Positions 16,606 through 25,360 are shown, counted from the stretch's first letter. The stretch is DNA of 64,000 nt from Caulobacteraceae bacterium UBA3198 (GCA_002363865.1 DEWY01000006.1:186001-250000); one strand, 5' to 3'. Numbers and translations are program-made. The notes: generated by a model not told the origin, from the letters alone.

Positions 16606-16884
16606 ATGACCTCCGAGATTCTTCGCAAGCTGCTCGTGGCCGGCGCCGCCGTCGCCGCCCTCTCCGTCGCCGCCTGCGGCCAGCCCGCCGAAACCGCCGA
16701 CGAAGCCGCCGCTGAAGCCACCACTGAAGCCGCGACCGCCGAAGCCGCCGCCGACACGGCCGTTGACGCCGCCGCGACCGCCGACGCTGCTGCTGACGCC
16801 GCCGGTGAAGCCGCCGCCGACGCCATGGCCCCGGCCGCTGACGGCATGGCCGCCGAAGCCCCGGCTGAAGCCCCGGCTCACTAA
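16606..16884 (+). CDS. Alanine-rich acidic small lipoprotein
   Basis: A 92-residue ORF with an N-terminal signal ending in the lipobox VAAC (Cys24), then about 65 residues made almost only of Ala, Glu, Asp and Thr in irregular AAE/AAD repeats. AGGGGACCAGGGAC precedes the ATG. The mature part is low complexity and probably helical or disordered. It has its own terminator and a plausible promoter (TTGCTC, 16 bases, CATATT upstream). Function unknown; the context gives no clue. Confidence 0.75.
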   Translation: MTSEILRKLLVAGAAVAALSVAACGQPAETADEAAAEATTEAATAEAAADTAVDAAATADAAADAAGEAAADAMAPAADGMAAEAPAEAPAH

Positions 16885-16915
16885 GCCATTCGCGAACGCC
16901 TCGGCGTTTTCGATG

Positions 16916-16943
16916 AAGGGCCGTCCTCCGGGGCGGCCCTTTT
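16916..16943 (+). terminator. Rho-independent terminator
   Basis: AAGGGCCG pairs with CGGCCCTT, followed by further T residues, 32 bases after the stop of the alanine-rich lipoprotein gene. Confidence 0.8.
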
Positions 16944-16982
16944 GCTTTGCGCCCAGTTGCCAGGGCGCTCCGCGGCGCGCCA

Positions 16983-18836
16983 ATGGTCTTGATGACCCCG
17001 TCGCCCCCTGATCCCACGCCCCCTGAAGCCACGCCCCCCGTTACCTCGCCCGGGTCGCCCCTGCTGCTGGACGCGCAAGGTCAGCCGCGTTCGCGGCTCT
17101 ATGGCGACATCTACTTCTCCACCGAGGATGGCCTGGCCGAATCGCGGGCTGTTTTCCTGCAAGGCTGCGGCCTTCCGGAGCGGTGGGTGGGACGACGGCG
17201 ATTCACCGTGGCCGAGTTGGGGTTCGGCACCGGCCTCAACATCCTGGCCCTGCTCGACCTGTGGCGACAGGCCCGATCCCCCGGCGGACGCCTGCACATC
17301 TTCACCATCGAAGCCCACCCCTTAAGCGCGACCGAGGCGGCGCAGGTCCTGGCCGCCTGGCCTGAGCTGGCCGATCTCACCGCCCTGCTGACCGCCCGCT
17401 GGCCAGGCCAGGCCCGCGGCTTCCACCGGGTGGAGCTGCCGGAGCTGAACGCGACCCTGGATCTGGCGGTCATGGAGGCCGGCGCGGCCCTGGCGGCCTG
17501 GGTCGGCAGGGCCGACGCCTGGTTCCTCGATGGGTTCTCCCCGGCGCTCAATCCGCAGATGTGGCGAGATGAGGTGTTGGCGCTGGTCGCAGCCCGCACC
17601 GCACCGGGAGGCCGGCTGGCCACCTTCACGGTCGCAGGCGCCGTGCGTCGGGGTCTTCAGGCCGCGGGGTTCGAGGTCGGCAAGCGGCCAGGTCATGGCC
17701 GCAAGCGCGAGCGTCTTGAGGCCTGGCGAGCCGACGCCCCGGCAAGCGAGGCCGGCGCCCCCAGGGTGGCGGTCATCGGCGCCGGGATCGCCGGCGCCGC
17801 CATGGCCCGCGCCCTGCGCCTCGGCGGCGCCCAGGTGGAGGTTTTCGACCCCGGCGGACCTGGCCATGGCGCCTCCGGCAACCCTGCGGCCCTGGTCACC
17901 CCGCGCCTGGACGCCGGGCTTGGTCCATTGGCCGGACTGTTCGCCCAGGCGCTGGGCCGCGCCGGGGACCTTTATTCCGAAATCCCAGGCGCCGTCCTCG
18001 ATCGGGGGGTGATGCAGCTGGCCCGCCAACCGAAGGACCCTGCCCGTTTCACCGCCATCGCCGCCTCCGACATCTTTGAACCCGGCGCCGTGGAGACCGC
18101 CCAGGGGCCGGAGGTCCGGCGCTGGACCGGCGAGGCCGACCGTGAGGGGCTGGTCCAGCATGGCGCCCTGGTGGTTCATCCGCAGGCGATTATGTCGGCC
18201 TGGCTGGGTGAGGTGCGGCCCGAGGCGGTCGTCGCGGCCTGCCCCACTGATGCGGGCTGGAGCCTGCTGGGCGGCGGCGACACCATCCTCTGGCGAGGGG
18301 ACGCCGTGGTGGTGTGCGCCGGCCCCGGCGCCGGCGATCTTGTAGAGGCGCCGTTGCAGCCCGTTCGCGGCCAGATCTCCTTCGCCCCCGGCCTTGAGGC
18401 CCGGGCCACCGCCTGGGGCGGCTATGCCGCCCAGGCGCCCGGCGGGCTGGTGTTCGGGGCCACCCATGACCGGGATGACGTCGGGACCGATTTGCGCCCA
18501 TCCGACCACGGACGGAACCTGGCCACCCTGGCCGAGGCCTTGCCGGAACTGGCCGGATGGGCGGGCGCGACCGTACTTTCCGGCCGCGCGTCTGTACGGG
18601 CCGTGACGCCGGATCGTCTGCCGCTGGCCGGACCGGCGGCGGCTGGGCAGGCCGGGATCTATCTGCTGACCGGTCTGGGATCGCGGGGCTTCTGCCTGGC
18701 GCCCCTGCTGGCCGAGCACGTGGCGGCCCAGATCCTAGACGCGCCCTCGCCCCTGCCCGCTGATCTCGCAGGCCTGGTCGATCCCAACCGGTTTCGCAGG
18801 CGGGCACGGCGGCGGTCCGGTCTGCCGCCCGATTGA
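16983..18836 (+). CDS. mnmC: Bifunctional tRNA mnm5s2U34 biosynthesis protein MnmC
   Basis: About 617 residues with two domains. The N-terminal half is the SAM-dependent methyltransferase (MnmD) with TVAELGFGTGLNILALLDLW and the WFLDGFSPALNPQMW motif. The C-terminal half is the FAD oxidase with the GAGIAGAAMARALRLGG dinucleotide motif and HGASGNPAALVTPRLD. Together they convert cmnm5(s2)U at the tRNA wobble base to mnm5(s2)U. The ATG at 16983 is chosen over an upstream TTG that sits against the preceding terminator; the ATG at 16992 is also possible. Confidence 0.9.
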   Translation: MVLMTPSPPDPTPPEATPPVTSPGSPLLLDAQGQPRSRLYGDIYFSTEDGLAESRAVFLQGCGLPERWVGRRRFTVAELGFGTGLNILALLDLWRQARSPGGRLHIFTIEAHPLSATEAAQVLAAWPELADLTALLTARWPGQARGFHRVELPELNATLDLAVMEAGAALAAWVGRADAWFLDGFSPALNPQMWRDEVLALVAARTAPGGRLATFTVAGAVRRGLQAAGFEVGKRPGHGRKRERLEAWRADAPASEAGAPRVAVIGAGIAGAAMARALRLGGAQVEVFDPGGPGHGASGNPAALVTPRLDAGLGPLAGLFAQALGRAGDLYSEIPGAVLDRGVMQLARQPKDPARFTAIAASDIFEPGAVETAQGPEVRRWTGEADREGLVQHGALVVHPQAIMSAWLGEVRPEAVVAACPTDAGWSLLGGGDTILWRGDAVVVCAGPGAGDLVEAPLQPVRGQISFAPGLEARATAWGGYAAQAPGGLVFGATHDRDDVGTDLRPSDHGRNLATLAEALPELAGWAGATVLSGRASVRAVTPDRLPLAGPAAAGQAGIYLLTGLGSRGFCLAPLLAEHVAAQILDAPSPLPADLAGLVDPNRFRRRARRRSGLPPD

Positions 18837-18909
18837 AACCATCTTCCGGGGCTATCCATTGGGCTCGTGGGATAACACCGGCCGATGAGCCAGACCAAAG
18901 GAGGCCCCC

Positions 18910-19314
18910 ATGCGCATGCCAGCCCTCGCCCTCGCCCTGTCGGCCCTGACCGTGACCGCCTGCGCGCCCGCTGGCGCCCCAGGCGAACTCGCCGCAACCG
19001 CGAGCGCGCCTCAGGCGCGAGAGTGCTTCTTCACCCGCAACGTCAGCGGCTTCAGCGCCCCGGATGACGAGACCCTGTACCTGCGGGTCGGGGTCCGCGA
19101 TGTCTATCAGATGCAGATGTTCTCGCCCTGCCCCGACATGGACTGGGCCCAGAAGCTGGCGGTCGTCTCGCGCTCGGGCTCCAGCGTCTGTCGCGGCACG
19201 GACGCCACGATCATCTCCCCTGGCCCCCTGGGCGAGCAGCGCTGCCTGGTTCGCGCTGTCCGCAAGTTGACCCCGTCTGAGGCGGATGCTCTGCCGCGGG
19301 GCGATCGTCCCTGA
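18910..19314 (+). CDS. DUF6491-type lipoprotein
   Basis: A 134-residue protein preceded by a near-perfect Shine-Dalgarno (AAAGGAGG). The signal peptide ends in the lipobox TVTAC (Cys18). The mature part has ECFFTRNVSGFSAPDDETLYLRVG followed by four further cysteines, which fits the DUF6491 family common in Caulobacterales and Sphingomonadales. Function unknown. The gene stands alone and converges on the TonB-dependent receptor gene. Confidence 0.75.
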   Translation: MRMPALALALSALTVTACAPAGAPGELAATASAPQARECFFTRNVSGFSAPDDETLYLRVGVRDVYQMQMFSPCPDMDWAQKLAVVSRSGSSVCRGTDATIISPGPLGEQRCLVRAVRKLTPSEADALPRGDRP

Positions 19315-19393
19315 CGCTCCGTCCGTCGCCACCGCCACTAAGCGCACAAAGAAAATCGGCGCCGCCTTGTGGGCGACGCCGATGAGGAGAGCG

Positions 19394-19418
19394 AACCCGG
19401 CGGCCAGGCCGCCGGGTT
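19394..19418 (-). terminator. Palindromic hairpin after the TonB-dependent receptor
   Basis: AACCCGGCGGCC and GGCCGCCGGGTT are perfect 12-base arms separated by one base, 14 bases after the receptor stop. The T tract is weak. It may serve both convergent genes. Confidence 0.55.
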
Positions 19419-19431
19419 GCAGGTCTGCGCC

Positions 19432-22413
19432 TTAGAAGCGCTGCTTGATGCCGATCTTGAAGGTCCGGCCCAGCGGGTTCCCGTTGGTGTAGTCGTAGTT
19501 GTACATCGACTGCACGAAGGGGGGATCGGTATCCAGGATGTTCTGGATGCCGGCGCTGATGGTGGTGTTCCAGGGCAGTTCGATCTGGCCCGTCAGGTCG
19601 TGCTGCCAGAAGTCATCGGTCTTGCCGACGTTCACGAAGGTGGACGTAGCGCGGTCGAAGCGGCAGGCGGCGCTGGCGCCGCTGGCCGGGCAAGGATTAC
19701 CGATGATCTCGGTCCCTTCACGATACTGGAGCTGGTAGCGAACGTTCCAGGTTCCGCCATTGACGTTGACGAAGCCGGTCGCCCGCAGACGGGGGTAGGA
19801 GTAGAACTCCGCCACCAGTTCGTGACGGCCGACCCGGTCCTGAGCCTGCTCGATGACCACGCCGCTCGCCCCGAACAGGGTGAAGTCGCTGCGGTCATAG
19901 GTCAGCAGATAGGTGCCGTCGACGCCCATGGAGACGCGAGCGTCGACCATGTCGGTGCCGAAGAAGTCGTCGAAGTCGTACTGAGCCTTGAAGTCGAGAC
20001 CCGAAGTCTTGGTGGACGGGCCGTTGACGATGAAGCGGCTGACCCCGATCACATTGGCCGGCGAGCAGGCGCCGTCAAAGATGAAGCGGGCGACAATTGG
20101 GGCGTTCGAGCAGTCCAGCGAGTTGTAGAGCGCCGTGGTGGGCTCGAGCACCAGTTCCTTCTCGAAGTCGAACTTGAAGTAGTCCACAGAGGCCTTGAAG
20201 GCGCCGACGTCGAGCAGGACGCCGAAGTTGTAGGTCTTGGCGGTTTCCGGTTCCAGGCCCGGATTGTTGTTGGTCACCACCGCGCGGTAGCTGCCGCCGA
20301 TGTTGGACACGCCCTTGCTGCTGCCCGGCGAGATCTGGGTCTGGCCAGGGGCGCGGAAGGTGGTGCCCGCCGAACCGCGGAAGGCCAGCCAGTCAGTGGC
20401 CTGCCAGCGGGCGGAGATCTTCGGGTTGGTGGTGGAGCCCACCTGACCGCCGAACTCCTCGTGACGGATCGCAGCGCTGACTTCGAAGTCCGGGGTGAAG
20501 GGCATACGGACTTCGGCGAACAGGGCCTCGACGTCCCGGTCGACATCATAGTCTTCCTGGGCGCCGAAGAAGATGAAGGGACCAACCGGATCCGAGCAGA
20601 TCGGAATGCCGTCGTCGATGGAGTCGACGCAAGGCGTAGCCCGGACGTCGCCGAGGTTCTCCCAGTCATCCCGCGAACGGCTGTAGCGATACTGGCCGCC
20701 GGCCGCCCAGGCGATGTTGCCGCCGCCCAGTTCGATCCCGGTTTCACCGTTGAACACCAGGTCCGCGACCAGGATGTTGTTGGTGCCGACATTGGTGTAG
20801 GTGCCGTACAGCCACTCAACCAGGGCCGGGTTGTTGATCACGGCCGGGTTGGCCGCGCCGCGATAATAGGGGTTTGTCGCACCGTTCACCGCGCTGACCG
20901 CGACGCTGTTGGTGAAGGGATTGAAGTACTGGCAGGGGCCGACGCCGGGGGTGCCGGTGGCCGGATTACAGCCCGGACCGCCGAGACCGTTGAGCGCATG
21001 CTGGATGCGGTTCACCAGCAGGTCGTTGGTCGTGATGGTGGACTCGGTCTCCATATAGGTCAGAGCCGCATCCCAGCCGATGCCGTTCTCGAACTCACCC
21101 TTGAAGCCGCCGGACACCCGGAACGAGGTGTTCTGGATATCCTGATGGTCGGCGCCGTCCGGATTGGTCGGATGGCCGGCATGGGCGATGGCGCGCCAGA
21201 AGGCCTTGTTCATCGTCACGCCGCCAGCCATCAGGGCGCACTGCCCCGCGGTCAGAGGCGCCGCGCACTGGGTGCGCAGGTCGATCAGACCCGGATGGGT
21301 CGCCGGGACGAAGTAGGGCACCTGGCCGTTGAAGCCCGGAACCGCCGTCGAGCCCGAGGTGCCGCCCGCCGAGGTCGGCGTCGGGAACTGGGTCGTCAGG
21401 TTGGCGGGCGAAATGCGCTGGTCAGGAACATCACTGCGCTTCCAGGCCACTTCGCCGTGGAAGGTGATGGTGTCGGTGACGTCGAAGTTCAGCTCGCCGT
21501 AGAGCTGGTAGTGGTTCTCTTCGTTCACCAGGTCGTTGAAGTTCGAGAACTGGAAGCGGCAGACGCTGCCAGTGGCGGTGTTGCTGGTGGGCACGACGCC
21601 GGCCGTCAGCTGGCCGCCGAGCTCAAGACAGCCATTGTCGCGGAAGAAGGTCGTGCCGCCCGCCGTGCCGTAATAGCCGGGGTTCGAGGAGCCGGACCAG
21701 CCGCCGTAGTAGACGGCGTCCATGGGCGTGCGGGCCCAGTCGCGCTCATTGATGTCCAGGCGCGAACGGTGGCGATAGCCGGCCGTCAGCAGCACATTGC
21801 CGCGGTCGAACAGGCTGCCCCAGGCGAGGTCGACGGTGTAGTCGCCGTCAGAGCCGTCCACCAGCAGGTAGTCGGCATCGATCTCGAAGCCGTCCAGATC
21901 CTTGCGGGTGATGAAGTTGACCACGCCGCCGACGGCGTCGGAGCCGTAGGTGGCGGCCGCGCCGTCCTTCAGGATTTCCACCCGGCCGGTCGCGGCCGTG
22001 GGGATGAAGCCAAGGTCCTGACCACCGCCCTGGAAGGCGGCCTGGGTAGAGTCGGCCAGGCGACGGCCGTTCATGAGAACGAGGGTCCGCGAGGCGCCGA
22101 GGCCGCGCAGGTTGATGGTGGCGGTGCCGGCGCCGCCGTTGTAGCGGTTGCTTTCGCCGAGCGCCGACTGAGAGGCGCTGATGGTCTTGACCAGTTGGAC
22201 GACGCTGGGCGAGCCCTGGCGTTCCAGTTCAGCCGCACCCAGGACGTCCACCGGCAGGGCGGCGTCTTCCGGCGTGCCGGCGATGAATGAGCCGGTGACG
22301 ACGACTTCTTCGACCACCGTGGGCTCGGCCTGGGCGGCGGCCGATCCGGCGGCCCCCATGGCAAGAGCGACGGCCATGACCGAGCCGCCGCAGAAATAGG
22401 TACGTTTCAACAT
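19432..22413 (-). CDS. TonB-dependent receptor
   Basis: A 993-residue outer-membrane receptor. It has a signal peptide (cleavage near AAAQAEP), a TonB box-like EEVVVTG, a plug domain (about 40-170) with RGLGASRTLVLMNGRR and GSDAVGGVVNFITR, and a large beta-barrel ending in the aromatic IGIKQRF. I start at the ATG at 22413, which has AAGGAA upstream. The length and the Gly/Asn-rich barrel loops match the Caulobacterales receptors of unknown substrate (carbohydrate, nickel or iron complexes). No transporter gene adjoins it, so the ligand cannot be inferred. Confidence 0.92.
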   Translation of the reverse strand: MLKRTYFCGGSVMAVALAMGAAGSAAAQAEPTVVEEVVVTGSFIAGTPEDAALPVDVLGAAELERQGSPSVVQLVKTISASQSALGESNRYNGGAGTATINLRGLGASRTLVLMNGRRLADSTQAAFQGGGQDLGFIPTAATGRVEILKDGAAATYGSDAVGGVVNFITRKDLDGFEIDADYLLVDGSDGDYTVDLAWGSLFDRGNVLLTAGYRHRSRLDINERDWARTPMDAVYYGGWSGSSNPGYYGTAGGTTFFRDNGCLELGGQLTAGVVPTSNTATGSVCRFQFSNFNDLVNEENHYQLYGELNFDVTDTITFHGEVAWKRSDVPDQRISPANLTTQFPTPTSAGGTSGSTAVPGFNGQVPYFVPATHPGLIDLRTQCAAPLTAGQCALMAGGVTMNKAFWRAIAHAGHPTNPDGADHQDIQNTSFRVSGGFKGEFENGIGWDAALTYMETESTITTNDLLVNRIQHALNGLGGPGCNPATGTPGVGPCQYFNPFTNSVAVSAVNGATNPYYRGAANPAVINNPALVEWLYGTYTNVGTNNILVADLVFNGETGIELGGGNIAWAAGGQYRYSRSRDDWENLGDVRATPCVDSIDDGIPICSDPVGPFIFFGAQEDYDVDRDVEALFAEVRMPFTPDFEVSAAIRHEEFGGQVGSTTNPKISARWQATDWLAFRGSAGTTFRAPGQTQISPGSSKGVSNIGGSYRAVVTNNNPGLEPETAKTYNFGVLLDVGAFKASVDYFKFDFEKELVLEPTTALYNSLDCSNAPIVARFIFDGACSPANVIGVSRFIVNGPSTKTSGLDFKAQYDFDDFFGTDMVDARVSMGVDGTYLLTYDRSDFTLFGASGVVIEQAQDRVGRHELVAEFYSYPRLRATGFVNVNGGTWNVRYQLQYREGTEIIGNPCPASGASAACRFDRATSTFVNVGKTDDFWQHDLTGQIELPWNTTISAGIQNILDTDPPFVQSMYNYDYTNGNPLGRTFKIGIKQRF

Positions 22414-22484
22414 TGGTTTCCTTCCCCCTCTTGGCGCCGATCCCCTTATGGCGTGGGGATTTTGACCCGTGAGCAAAAATGATC

Positions 22485-22513
22485 ATCCGGCGCCTTTCGC
22501 AAAAGCGCCAGAT
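22485..22513. terminator. Bidirectional terminator-like hairpin in the receptor leader
   Basis: ATCCGGCGCC pairs with GCGCCAGAT plus an inner TTT/AAA. On the plus strand it is followed by seven T residues and on the minus strand by a run of five T. It sits 72-100 bases upstream of the receptor start. It could end transcription from the acetyltransferase at 22819-23424 or attenuate the receptor mRNA. Confidence 0.55.
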
Positions 22514-22818
22514 TTTTTTCAACGGGGAGACATAACCAGACTATTTGACTGATGCGCAAGTTTCTGTGGCCAAACCCCTGCGCCTTAAGGGGTTGCGAGC
22601 GTACCTCGCCTTCTACAACCGCTGATGTAACCCCCCGCCGTGATACATTACCGCCACAAACCGGGCCAAGCTTCCCTAAGGGCGCCCGCTTGGAGCGGCC
22701 GTAACGCGGCCGAAAGAAAGGCGCATTTGACAATACCGCATTTTCTAGGGGCCGGATAAGGCGCGAGCCCTCGTTGGGCCGCCCGTCGGGCTATGGCCCG
22801 CACCGTTCGCATAGCGAA
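22514..22818. other. Intergenic region upstream of the receptor
   Basis: No credible ORF. On the minus strand TTGCGC, 18 bases, TTATGT (about 22554-22525) could be a promoter whose transcript would run into the hairpin at 22485-22513. An imperfect inverted repeat around GTAATGTATCAC and GGGGTTACAT lies near 22625-22650. Nothing else recognised. Confidence 0.4.
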
Positions 22819-23424
22819 TCACGACGTCGGTGACCGCCGACGGCTCCGCTCGGCCCATTCCTGCGCCAGCAGGGCGTAGACATAGGTGTCGCGCCAGGCC
22901 CCGCGGATGAGTCGGTCCTGTCGCAGCAGGCCCTCCCGACGCATGCCCAGCTTCTCCATCACCCGGTAGGACCCGACGTTTCTCGCGTCGCAGGCGGCCG
23001 CAATCCGGTGCAGCCCCAGGCCAAAACCCATGGCCGCCAACGCCTCGGCCGCCTCGCTGACCAGACCGCGGCCCCACAGATCCCGGCGCAGGACATAGCC
23101 CAGCTCGACCGTGGCGTTGGGAATGTCGCGCAGGTGCAGGGCGATCGACCCGACGACGCGCCCCTCCGCCTTCAGTTCGATGGCCAGGCCCAGATCGAGC
23201 CGGGGCCAGGTCGCCTGCTGCTCCAGGGCCCGGGCCATGAAGGCCGCGGTGTCCTCGGGGGTGTTGGGCCCCCAGGGCATGTAGGCCGTGACCTCCGGAT
23301 CAGAGCCGTAGGCGTGCACCGCCTCTGTATCCTCCAGCCGAAAATCCCGCAGGATCAGGCGTTCGGTTCCGAGGCGGTCAGGGCGTTCGGGCTGAGGCGC
23401 CAGGTCGGCGGCGGGGGTGGTCAC
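22819..23424 (-). CDS. GNAT acetyltransferase, RimJ/RimL type
   Basis: A 201-residue N-acetyltransferase beginning with the RLGTERLILRDFRLEDTEAVHAY pattern of the RimJ/RimL group. The acetyl-CoA-binding motif A is LGYVLRRDLWGRGLVSEAAEALAA. Near the C-terminus NVGSYRVMEKLGMRREG is the typical motif B. It would acetylate a protein N-terminus or a small amine; the substrate is unknown. Confidence 0.85.
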   Translation of the reverse strand: MTTPAADLAPQPERPDRLGTERLILRDFRLEDTEAVHAYGSDPEVTAYMPWGPNTPEDTAAFMARALEQQATWPRLDLGLAIELKAEGRVVGSIALHLRDIPNATVELGYVLRRDLWGRGLVSEAAEALAAMGFGLGLHRIAAACDARNVGSYRVMEKLGMRREGLLRQDRLIRGAWRDTYVYALLAQEWAERSRRRSPTS

Positions 23425-23652
23425 GTCTCATCTCCAGGGGCTTGGGCCGCAAGGATCCGAGGACACGCGACCCCGGCCTTCCGGCGGGGTCGGGACAGAT
23501 CGAGCGCTAGGCGCGCAGGCGAACGTCCTTACGACCCCAGGAGGGACCATAGGAACAATTGCAGCTGTGCGAAGCGAGGATCATGGCTCTAAAGATAACA
23601 GGATAGAGCCGTCCCAGGCCAGCACGCCGAAGCCGATGTCAGAGAAAGGGGA

Positions 23653-23727
23653 TGGTGGACGCGACAGGGATTGAACCTGTGACCCCCTCGATGTCAACGA
23701 GGTGCTCTCCCGCTGAGCTACGCGTCC
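23653..23727 (-). tRNA. tRNA-Val (anticodon GAC)
   Basis: A complete 75-base cloverleaf on the minus strand: acceptor GGACGCG/CGCGTCC, D-arm GCTCAGCGGGAGAGC, anticodon stem-loop CTCGTTGACATCGAG with anticodon GAC, T-arm with GGTTCAATCC, and a genome-encoded CCA end. It reads GUC and GUU valine codons. A hairpin GGCTCTA/TAGAGCC at 23585-23610, downstream on the minus strand, may act as its terminator. Confidence 0.96.
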
Positions 23728-23822
23728 ATAAGGGCGGCCCCTTTCGGGGACGGGAAGGGCGGCGGTATAACGGGCGACCAGCCCCTGTGCAAGGGCTGAA
23801 AGGCGCCCGTGAGGCCGACGCC

Positions 23823-24179
23823 TCAGGCGGCCATCATCCGCTCCACCTCGGCGACGATCTCGCGCAGGTGGATGGGCTTGGACAGCACCTTGGCGCCCGC
23901 CGGCGCGGATTCGCCCGCCGCCAGCGCCACGGCCGCGAAGCCGGTGATGAACATGATCCGCAGGGCCGGATTTCGGGCGGCCGCCAGTCGGGCCACCTCG
24001 ATTCCATCCATGCCGGGCATGACGATGTCGGTCAGCAGCAGGTCCCAATCCTGATCCAGGACCGAGGCGGCCTCCTCACCGTCGGCGCAGGCGCGCACCT
24101 CGAAGCCGGCGCGCTCCAGGGCGCGGGCCAGGAAGCCGCGCAGGGAGTCGTCGTCCTCGGCGAGAAGAATACGGGGCAT
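23823..24179 (-). CDS. cpdR: CpdR single-domain response regulator
   Basis: A 118-residue stand-alone receiver. Phosphoacceptor Asp51 lies in LLLTDIVMPGMDG, with the acidic pair in LLAEDDD and the conserved Lys in KVLSKPIHLRE. The segment IMFITGFAAVAL and the ending MMAA match Caulobacter CpdR as I recall it. Unphosphorylated CpdR binds ClpX and primes ClpXP to degrade PdeA, McpA and other cell-cycle proteins; the CckA-ChpT relay phosphorylates and switches it off. I use the ATG at 24179 because it gives the known length; an in-frame ATG at 24218 is possible. Confidence 0.88.
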   Translation of the reverse strand: MPRILLAEDDDSLRGFLARALERAGFEVRACADGEEAASVLDQDWDLLLTDIVMPGMDGIEVARLAAARNPALRIMFITGFAAVALAAGESAPAGAKVLSKPIHLREIVAEVERMMAA

Positions 24180-24316
24180 GGGCGCTTCCAGGGCGTCGTC
24201 TTTCATAGGGGCGACCATAGGGGCGGCTTTGTAAATCCCCGATGAACCGCCCGACCCTTTGACCCAGGACCGTTCGGCCCCCGATCCGTTTGACCCTGCG
24301 CCCGGCGCATCGTCAT

Positions 24317-25228
24317 ATGCGCGCCATGTCCGTGGTCGAGCCCCTTGACGTCGCCGAGCCGGCCGCCCTCGCGCCGGCCGGCTTCGACCTGCGCCGGGCG
24401 GCGGCCCCTGGGGCTCCGCCGCCGACCCCGGTGATCTTCGCCTCCCCCCATTCGGGCCGCCTCTATCCAGATGACATGATGTCGGCGGCCCGGCTGGACG
24501 CCCAGGCCATCCGCCGTTCGGAGGACGCCTTTGTGGATCAGTTGGTGGAGGGGGCGCCTGAGGCCGGCGCGGCCCTGATCACCGCCAACTATGCGCGCGC
24601 CTATATAGATGTGAACCGCGACGCCTTCGAACTTGACCCAGCCATGTTCGCCGACGAACTGCCGGACTTCGCCCGCAGCCGAACCGCCCGGGTGGCCGCA
24701 GGCCTGGGCGCCATCGCCAAGGTGGTCTCCGAAGGCCAGGAGATCTATGCGCGAAAGCTAACCTTCGCCGAGGCCCAGAGCCGGATCGAGGGCGCCCACC
24801 AGCCCTATCATGCAGCCCTGAGCGGCCTGATCGCCGAGGCCCAGGCCGCCCACGGGGTCGCTATCCTGGTGGACTGGCACTCCATGCCCTCGGCCGCCGC
24901 CCGGGCGGCCGGCGCCGGCGGCTGCGACATGGTCCTGGGCGACCGCTTCGGCTCGGCCTGCGCCAATGCGCTGACCCGCCGGGCCGAGGTGGAGCTGGAG
25001 GCCCGCGGCTATCGGGTGGTGCGCAACACCCCCTATGCCGGCGGTTACACCACCGAATACTATGGCCGCCCGGCCCGCCGGGTGCACGCCCTGCAGATCG
25101 AGCTGAACCGGGCGCTCTATCTGGACGAAGACACCCTGTCGCCCACCCCCGGCTTTGCCAGCCTGAAGGCCGACATCGCCGCCCTGACGCTCGCCCTGAC
25201 AACGCACGACTGGGCCGGCCGTCTCTGA
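24317..25228 (+). CDS. N-formylglutamate amidohydrolase
   Basis: About 303 residues of the FGase/HutG-type family, which hydrolyses N-formylglutamate to glutamate and formate. Family segments are FASPHSGRLYPDDM, RSEDAFVDQL, YARAYIDVNRDAFELDP, ILVDWHSMPS, YAGGYTTEYYGRP and LQIELNRALYLDE. No hut genes are nearby. The gene is divergent from cpdR, as I recall for Caulobacter. The start may be the ATG at 24326; no clear ribosome binding site separates the choices. Confidence 0.87.
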   Translation: MRAMSVVEPLDVAEPAALAPAGFDLRRAAAPGAPPPTPVIFASPHSGRLYPDDMMSAARLDAQAIRRSEDAFVDQLVEGAPEAGAALITANYARAYIDVNRDAFELDPAMFADELPDFARSRTARVAAGLGAIAKVVSEGQEIYARKLTFAEAQSRIEGAHQPYHAALSGLIAEAQAAHGVAILVDWHSMPSAAARAAGAGGCDMVLGDRFGSACANALTRRAEVELEARGYRVVRNTPYAGGYTTEYYGRPARRVHALQIELNRALYLDEDTLSPTPGFASLKADIAALTLALTTHDWAGRL

Positions 25229-25240
25229 ACGGCGCCGAGC

Positions 25241-25325
25241 AAAAAAAAGGCCGCGCTCGAAAGCGCGGCCAGTTCATTAGGGAGGAAACGCCCAGGAAGG
25301 GCAGAGACGTCCGGAGACGCCTCAC
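25241..25325 (-). ncRNA. suhB/alpha-r8 (mmgR)-type small RNA
   Basis: On the minus strand a well-formed promoter precedes about 85 bases that contain a GCCC/GGGC hairpin (25290-25302), then the single-stranded TTTCCTCCCT motif (25288-25279). A perfect GGCCGCGCT/AGCGCGGCC terminator with eight T residues follows. The ten-base motif between two hairpins is the hallmark of the suhB/alpha-r8 sRNA family, which in Sinorhizobium includes mmgR. There is no ORF. An antisense role through the C-rich, anti-Shine-Dalgarno stretch is inferred from the family. Confidence 0.72.
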
Positions 25326-25331
25326 GGTGAA

Positions 25332-25360
25332 AATCTACGGTGCGGCGCACAAAAGAACAA
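25332..25360 (-). promoter_or_regulatory. Promoter of the suhB-type sRNA
   Basis: Minus-strand TTGTTC (25360-25355) and TAGATT (25337-25332) are separated by exactly 17 bases and place the start near 25325, just before the sRNA structure. Confidence 0.6.

Noticed and set aside
19369..22290. 973-codon plus-strand ORF opposite the TonB-dependent receptor
   Set aside because: Mirror frame of the receptor; repeated Val/Gly/Asp-rich text with no signal peptide or domain.
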